Assembly: GCF_025790165.1 (NCBI RefSeq)
Contig: NZ_CP094970.1
Span: 4,216,001 to 4,280,000, forward strand
DNA length: 64,000 nucleotides
Direction of reading: 5' to 3'
DNA from: Solicola gregarius
Lineage (GTDB): Bacteria; Actinomycetota; Actinomycetes; Propionibacteriales; Nocardioidaceae
The position numbers and the translations under genes were made by a program. Below the pieces are notes generated by a model. It was not told where the DNA came from and did no database searches. It worked only from the letters and a program-made list of their open reading frames with translations. Of the stretch, positions 59,737 to 64,000 are shown one piece after another; position 1 is the first letter of the stretch; every line of letters starts with the position of its first letter.

Positions 59737-61013
59737 TGGTTGTCGCCGAGTCCAGCGCCGCCGACGTCGGTTACGACATCGACCTGGTGCGCCAGGACTT
59801 CCCGGTGCTGGGTCGGCGGCTGGCCGGTGACCGGCCGCTCGTCTACCTCGACAGCGCGAACACGTCGCAGAAGCCGACGGTGGTCATCGACGCGATCGAC
59901 GACCATTACCGCAACCACAACGCGAACGTCGCGCGGGCGCTGCATCAGCTCGGCGCCGAGGCGACCGAGGCGTACGAGGGCGCCCGCGACAAGGTCGCGG
60001 CGTTCATCGGCGCGCGTAGCCGCGACGAGATCATCTTCGCGAAGAACATCTCCGAGGGCCTGAACCTCGTCGCGAACGTCCTCGCCTGGGCCGGTCCGCC
60101 CTACGGCGTCGGCGAGGGCGACGAGATCGTCATCACCGAGATGGAGCACCACTCGAACATCGTGCCGTGGCAGCTGCTGGCGCAGCGGCGGGGCGCGACG
60201 CTGCGGTGGTTCGGGCTCACCGACGAGGGTCGGCTCGACCTGTCGAACATCGACGATGTGATCACCGAGCGTACGAAGGTCGTCTCGCTCGTGCACGTGT
60301 CGAACATGCTGGGCACGATCAACCCCGTCGCCCAGATCGCGCAACGCGCGCACGAGGTCGGTGCACTCGTCGTCGTCGACGCGGCCCAGGCGGTGCCCCA
60401 GCTTCCGTACGACGTGCTCTCCACCGGCGCCGACTTCGTCGGCTTCACCGGCCACAAGGCCGTCGGGCCGACCGGCATCGGCGTCCTGTGGGGCCGTCAC
60501 GACATCCTGGAGCAGCTGCCCCCGTTCCTCGGCGGCGGCGAGATGATCGAGACCGTCACGATGGAGCGGTCGACGTACGCCCCGCCGCCGGCGCGGTTCG
60601 AGGCGGGCACCCAGCCGATCGCCGAGGCCGTCGGTCTCGGCGTCGCGGTCGACTATCTCAGCGGCCTCGACATGGGCGCCGTCGCCGCGCACGAACGCCG
60701 CATCACCGCGTACGCCTTGGGCCAGCTGGCCGAAGTGAAGGGCCTGCGCGTCATCGGCCCGACCGAGGCCGTCGACCGCGGGGGAGCGATCAGTTTCGAG
60801 CTCGACGGGGTGCATCCGCACGACGTGGCGCAGGTACTCGACTCACGCGGCGTCGCGGTGCGGGCGGGCCACCACTGCGCGAAGCCGGCGCACGCGCGGT
60901 TCGGTGTGCAGTCGTCCGTACGCGCCTCGCCGTACCTCTACACCACCGAGGCGGAAATCGACGCGCTCGTCGAGGCGTTGGAGTACACCAAGAACTACTT
61001 CAAGGTCGGGTGA
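59736..61013 (+). CDS. sufS: Cysteine desulfurase SufS
   Basis: PLP-dependent group II desulfurase that frees sulfur from cysteine, 425 residues. ITEMEHHSNIVPWQ holds the PLP-stacking His, GFTGHKAVGPTGIG the Schiff-base Lys, and RAGHHCAKP the persulfide Cys. It overlaps sufC by one base and precedes sufU by 3 bases, its expected sulfur acceptor. Confidence 0.96.
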   Translation: MVVAESSAADVGYDIDLVRQDFPVLGRRLAGDRPLVYLDSANTSQKPTVVIDAIDDHYRNHNANVARALHQLGAEATEAYEGARDKVAAFIGARSRDEIIFAKNISEGLNLVANVLAWAGPPYGVGEGDEIVITEMEHHSNIVPWQLLAQRRGATLRWFGLTDEGRLDLSNIDDVITERTKVVSLVHVSNMLGTINPVAQIAQRAHEVGALVVVDAAQAVPQLPYDVLSTGADFVGFTGHKAVGPTGIGVLWGRHDILEQLPPFLGGGEMIETVTMERSTYAPPPARFEAGTQPIAEAVGLGVAVDYLSGLDMGAVAAHERRITAYALGQLAEVKGLRVIGPTEAVDRGGAISFELDGVHPHDVAQVLDSRGVAVRAGHHCAKPAHARFGVQSSVRASPYLYTTEAEIDALVEALEYTKNYFKVG

Positions 61014-61016
61014 GCC

Positions 61017-61475
61017 ATGGATCTCGATGTCCTGTACCAGGAGATCATTCTCGATCACTACAAGAACCCGCACGGCAAGGGCCTGCGCGAGCCGTACGAG
61101 GCCGAGGTACATCACGTCAACCCGACCTGTGGTGACGAGATCACGATGCGCGTACACCTCGAAGGCGAGCAGGTCGCCGACATCTCCTACGACGCCGAAG
61201 GCTGCTCGATCAGCCAGGCGTCGGCCTCGGTGCTCAACGACCTGCTGATCGGCAAGTCGGTCGGCGACGCGATGGGCGTGCTGGACGAGTTCCAGTCGGT
61301 GATGCAGGGCCGCGGCCAGGTCGAGCCGGACGAGGAGCGCCTCGAGGACGGCGTCGCGTTCGCGGGCGTGGCGAAGTTTCCGGCGCGGGTAAAGTGTGCA
61401 CTGTTGTCCTGGATGGCCTTCAAGGACGCTACGGCGCAGGCCGCAGCGGCGAGCGGCGGAGCGAGGGACGAGTGA
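61017..61475 (+). CDS. sufU: SufU sulfur-acceptor protein
   Basis: A 152-residue zinc-dependent sulfurtransferase of the SufU type. Zinc/sulfur ligands appear at NPTCGDEI, AEGCSISQAS and RVKCALLSW, and the region between is lengthened as in SufU rather than IscU. It accepts persulfide from SufS. The start is ATG 61017. Its C-terminal tail is Ala/Gly-rich. Confidence 0.94.
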   Translation: MDLDVLYQEIILDHYKNPHGKGLREPYEAEVHHVNPTCGDEITMRVHLEGEQVADISYDAEGCSISQASASVLNDLLIGKSVGDAMGVLDEFQSVMQGRGQVEPDEERLEDGVAFAGVAKFPARVKCALLSWMAFKDATAQAAAASGGARDE

Positions 61476-61515
61476 GCAGCGAGCGCGACAAAGGGCGCTG
61501 CCAAAGGGAGGAAGC

Positions 61516-61875
61516 ATGACCGAGAACGCAACCGATCTACCAGAGGTCGATCTGTCCGCGGACACCACGGTCGCGGTCGACGACGTCAACGAGGCCCTCA
61601 AGGATGTCGTCGATCCCGAGCTCGGCATCAACATCGTCGACCTCGGCCTCGTGTACGGCATTTCGCTCGACGACGACAACAACGCGTCGATCGACATGAC
61701 GCTGACCTCCGCGGCCTGCCCGCTGACCGACGTCATCGAGGACCAGACGCGTCAGTCGCTCGAGGGCGTGGTCAATGACTTCCGGATCAACTGGGTCTGG
61801 ATGCCGCCGTGGGGTCCCGACAAGATCACCGACGACGGCCGCGAGATGCTGCGGGCCCTCGGCTTCAACGTCTAG
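61516..61875 (+). CDS. sufT: SufT-like metal-sulfur cluster assembly factor (DUF59/MIP18)
   Basis: A 119-residue DUF59 protein with the conserved VVDPELGINIVDLGLVYG and TSAACPLTDVIE, whose Cys is the family's reactive residue. It assists Fe-S maturation of specific clients. GGGAGGA precedes ATG 61516. It is the last recognisable suf gene. Confidence 0.94.
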   Translation: MTENATDLPEVDLSADTTVAVDDVNEALKDVVDPELGINIVDLGLVYGISLDDDNNASIDMTLTSAACPLTDVIEDQTRQSLEGVVNDFRINWVWMPPWGPDKITDDGREMLRALGFNV

Positions 61876-61887
61876 ACGCAGCCCTAG

Positions 61888-62460
61888 GTGGACTCGCCGC
61901 ACCGTACGGTGCTCGTGGCGTACGAGCGACTCGACGGCTGGTGCGAGCGCTTCGGTGCGCGGCACGGCGGCTACGTACGCGAGCGGTTCGGCACGCGGGT
62001 ACGCCTCACGGCGACCGACGGCGCGGAGGCCGAGTTCGGCGATGGCCCGCCGCCCGAGCGGTTCGGGCTCGTCCTGGTACGCCGTGGCGGTTACGCGGTC
62101 GGCCTCGTCGAGCACGGGGTGCTCGCAGCGTCGAAGTGCGGCACGCGTTACGTCCAAGGGCGCACCAAGGCGGGCGGCTGGAGTCAGCAGCGGTACGCGC
62201 GGCGCCGGTCCAACCAGGCGGACGGGCTCGCCGGGGCGGCCGGTGACGCGATCCGGCGCGTGCTCGGTGACGCCGGTGCGCTGACGGCTTACGGCGGGGG
62301 AGACCACCGCCTGGTCGACGCCTCGCTCGACGCGAGTCGCGCCGGTCGCGTCACGCTGGCGGAGCGCTGGCTCGACGTACCCGATCCGCGCCACGCGGTG
62401 CTCGTACGTGCCGTCGACCAGGCTCGGTCGGTGCCGATCGAGCTGAACGCACTCGCCTGA
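61888..62460 (+). CDS. acVLRF1-family (Vms1/eRF1-like) peptidyl-tRNA hydrolase-type protein
   Basis: A 190-residue protein with the VLRF1 domain: RTKAGGWSQQRYARRRSNQAD contains the Gln-rich catalytic loop that replaces the eRF1 GGQ in yeast Vms1 and human ANKZF1. These enzymes cleave peptidyl-tRNA on stalled large ribosomal subunits. The actinobacterial form (acVLRF1) is predicted to do the same. The start is GTG 61888, 12 bases after sufT, so it may be co-transcribed with the suf operon. Confidence 0.82.
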   Translation: MDSPHRTVLVAYERLDGWCERFGARHGGYVRERFGTRVRLTATDGAEAEFGDGPPPERFGLVLVRRGGYAVGLVEHGVLAASKCGTRYVQGRTKAGGWSQQRYARRRSNQADGLAGAAGDAIRRVLGDAGALTAYGGGDHRLVDASLDASRAGRVTLAERWLDVPDPRHAVLVRAVDQARSVPIELNALA

Positions 62461-62485
62461 TCCGGCGGCTCGACACCCGCGCCGG

Positions 62486-63787
62486 TCACCACGGGGTGAT
62501 GGCGTCCAGGCCGTCCTTGATGGTGCCGCCCGGATCGTCCACGAAGTCGCTGACACCCTCGCTGACCCCGTCGACGACGCTGTCCAGGCCGCTGTTGTCG
62601 TACAACCAGGACGCACCGTCGGCGATCTTGTCGCCGGTCCACTGGGCGGCGTCCCAGATCTCCTCGCGGTACTGGTACACCATGCTGCCGAGCGCAACGA
62701 CGCCGGCGCCGATCGCGACCGCGGCCAGCGCAGGTGGGAAAGCCGCGCCCATGATGAGCGCGGCCGTGCCGAGTCCGCCGGACACCATGAACGCGCTGTT
62801 GCCGACGACGCCGTTGATCTTCTCGTCGGTCGCCAGGGTGTCCCACTGGTCGATCGTGTTGTAGAGGCCGACGCCACCGACGACGACCGCGGCCGGCGAC
62901 AGGATGCGGCCGGCCCATTTGCTGATCGGCCCGAACCATTTGGAGTTCGCGCCGTACTTTCCGAAGAGGTAGCCGGGCCTGGCCGCGTTGGTCATGTTCT
63001 GACCGCGGTAGAAGGCCTTCGCGTCGCCGGGCTTCATCCCGTGGTCCTTCATGATCTGGCGAACCTGGGCGATGATCTCCGGAGAGGTGGTCGCACTGTG
63101 CAGACCGCCGGGCCCGAGCTTGAACATGTAGCGCGTGAACGAACGTACCCAGCTCGGCGAGGTCAGCACGAAGTTGCTGGTCGCCGCGATCATCCGCATG
63201 GTGTTGAGCGTCGCGATCGTCTGTCCGGTGGCGTGCGCCACCTCCTCGGCCGTCAGGTCGCCCGAGATGAACAGGCTCACCAGCGTCTCGTCCGACGGCC
63301 CGTCCTTGAGCAGTCCGCCGGCGAAGTCGGCAGCGTCGTCGAGATCGCCCTCGTACCCCTTGCGCTTGTCCTCGAGCCGCGAACGTAGGCTCGCGCCGGC
63401 CGCGTCGATATCGGACTGGCTGGCCTCCTCGATCCCCTCGGGCGTGCACAGCCCGGTCGCGTAGAAGTCGTGGCTCTTGGCCGTTTCGTACTCCGTGTTC
63501 AGCTCGTCGATATGGCCGTCGTAGGTGCAGATGGCCATCGCGAAGTGGCGGATCGCCCCACCGGCGAGCAGGGACGCAGAGCCGAGCTCGCCCGAACCGG
63601 CCTCCGGGGTCGCGGACGCGTTCGCGACGGGGTCCTTGATGTCGTACTGGGTCTCGTCGGATGCTGCCGCCGAGCGGCCGTCGAGGTTGGACTGCAGCGT
63701 GCTGTAGGTCGTCTGCAGGCTCGCGGCGGAGTCACCGGCCTCCTTGCTAGCACCGGAATCGCCGCGGTAGTACTCGAACAGGGACAC
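62486..63787 (-). CDS. Uncharacterised protein with WXG100/LXG-like N-terminus and hydrophobic C-terminal region
   Basis: A 433-residue protein. The first 180 residues are helical and polar, with repeated Ala/Ser/Asp/Glu patterns and a SLFEYYRGDSG start seen in some Type VII-linked proteins. About 297-315 and 329-373 are Gly/Ala-rich hydrophobic helices (glycine-zipper-like), and the end is acidic. GTG 63787 has GGAAGG about 12 bases upstream. I do not recognise a family; a secreted or membrane-active effector is a guess. No obvious immunity gene or ESX component is adjacent. Confidence 0.6.
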   Translation of the reverse strand: MSLFEYYRGDSGASKEAGDSAASLQTTYSTLQSNLDGRSAAASDETQYDIKDPVANASATPEAGSGELGSASLLAGGAIRHFAMAICTYDGHIDELNTEYETAKSHDFYATGLCTPEGIEEASQSDIDAAGASLRSRLEDKRKGYEGDLDDAADFAGGLLKDGPSDETLVSLFISGDLTAEEVAHATGQTIATLNTMRMIAATSNFVLTSPSWVRSFTRYMFKLGPGGLHSATTSPEIIAQVRQIMKDHGMKPGDAKAFYRGQNMTNAARPGYLFGKYGANSKWFGPISKWAGRILSPAAVVVGGVGLYNTIDQWDTLATDEKINGVVGNSAFMVSGGLGTAALIMGAAFPPALAAVAIGAGVVALGSMVYQYREEIWDAAQWTGDKIADGASWLYDNSGLDSVVDGVSEGVSDFVDDPGGTIKDGLDAITPW

Positions 63788-63894
63788 CTGACGCCAATCC
63801 TTCCCTCGCCTGCAGTTAACTGTCCGTAACCATAGGGGGCAACGGGGTCATGGACGCACTGTGACGGCGTGGGGTGGTGATGTGTGGATGAGCG

Positions 63895-64000
63895 CTATCG
63901 GCGCTGGGCGCCGCGGCTCGCGCGCACGGCGTCGGCGAGCAGCCGGCCGTTGCGATGCGCATCGCGAAAGCTCAGCCGCCACCGTGCGGTCTCGTACCCG
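63895..64000 (-). CDS. C-terminal fragment of an unidentified protein, cut by window end
   Basis: The minus strand is open from the window edge to TAG at 63897-63895, encoding GYETARWRLSFRDAHRNGRL...ASRGAQRR. The pattern (a GY-x-x-x-R-W start, then a basic helix) is like the end of DUF559-type nuclease domains, but 35 residues cannot settle it. Codon use is typical of the window. Confidence 0.4.
   Translation of the reverse strand, partial: GYETARWRLSFRDAHRNGRLLADAVRASRGAQRR

Overview
The window is high-GC DNA from an actinobacterium. Supporting evidence: WhiA, RbpA, a mycothiol-dependent-type MDMPI family protein, OpcA, a SufR-led suf operon, many GTG starts and likely leaderless transcripts. 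Gene content and order (uvrC-rapZ-yvcK-whiA-gap-pgk-tpi-secG-rbpA; pgl-opcA-zwf-pgi-tal-tkt/ctaB; ctaA-ABC-sufR-sufBDCSUT) resemble Nocardioidaceae-like Propionibacteriales, but the family assignment is an inference. No tRNA, rRNA, CRISPR array or complete insertion sequence was found.

Layout. Bases 1-8060: a DNA glycosylase cut by the window edge, two exported proteins, SoxR, UvrB, SppA and a TerC transporter under a yybP-ykoY (Mn2+) riboswitch. 8060-17300: an Rpf-type muralytic enzyme under a ydaO-type (c-di-AMP) riboswitch, then a leftward murein-peptide scavenging operon (APC permease, serine hydrolase, dipeptide epimerase, NlpC/P60). A 159-bp MITE-like element has entered that operon at a stop codon. 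MFS, ZIP, metallo-beta-lactamase-fold and MDMPI genes follow. 17300-28530: UvrA with a histone-H1-like tail, a TPR protein, UvrC, RapZ, YvcK, WhiA and homocysteine methyltransferase. 28640-42863: lower glycolysis (gap, pgk, tpi), secG, rbpA, a DUF559-type nuclease gene bracketed by two related palindromes, the oxidative and non-oxidative pentose phosphate operon (tkt-tal-pgi-zwf-opcA-pgl, overlapping genes) and ctaB.

Bases 42944-52301 hold the most distinctive region: a compact catabolic island between ctaB and ctaA, two haem-biosynthesis genes that are usually close together. It encodes a cytochrome P450, its ferredoxin and FAD reductase, a glutamine-synthetase-like ligase, a binding-protein-fold protein without a signal peptide, an aldehyde dehydrogenase flanked by two gamma-glutamyl hydrolases, and a divergent GntR/FCD regulator coupled to a soluble PDC/Cache-like sensor. 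Eight genes run head-to-tail with 4-base overlaps at six of the seven junctions. The set fits oxidative opening of a secondary (possibly cyclic) amine followed by a gamma-glutamylated, Puu-like route to an amino acid. The substrate is unknown. A 22-bp minisatellite starts at the stop codon of the last gene.

Bases 52302-62460: ctaA, an ABC exporter, and the complete SufR-SufB-D-Rieske-C-S-U-T operon. A site matching the mycobacterial SufR operator lies across the sufR start codon. A VLRF1-family gene follows. The window ends with an uncharacterised secreted or membrane-active protein and the tail of another gene.

Quality caution: four conserved genes (dipeptide epimerase, whiA, rbpA, tkt) each carry a single one-base frameshift next to a short homopolymer. 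Since whiA, rbpA and tkt are core genes, sequencing or assembly indels are the likeliest cause.
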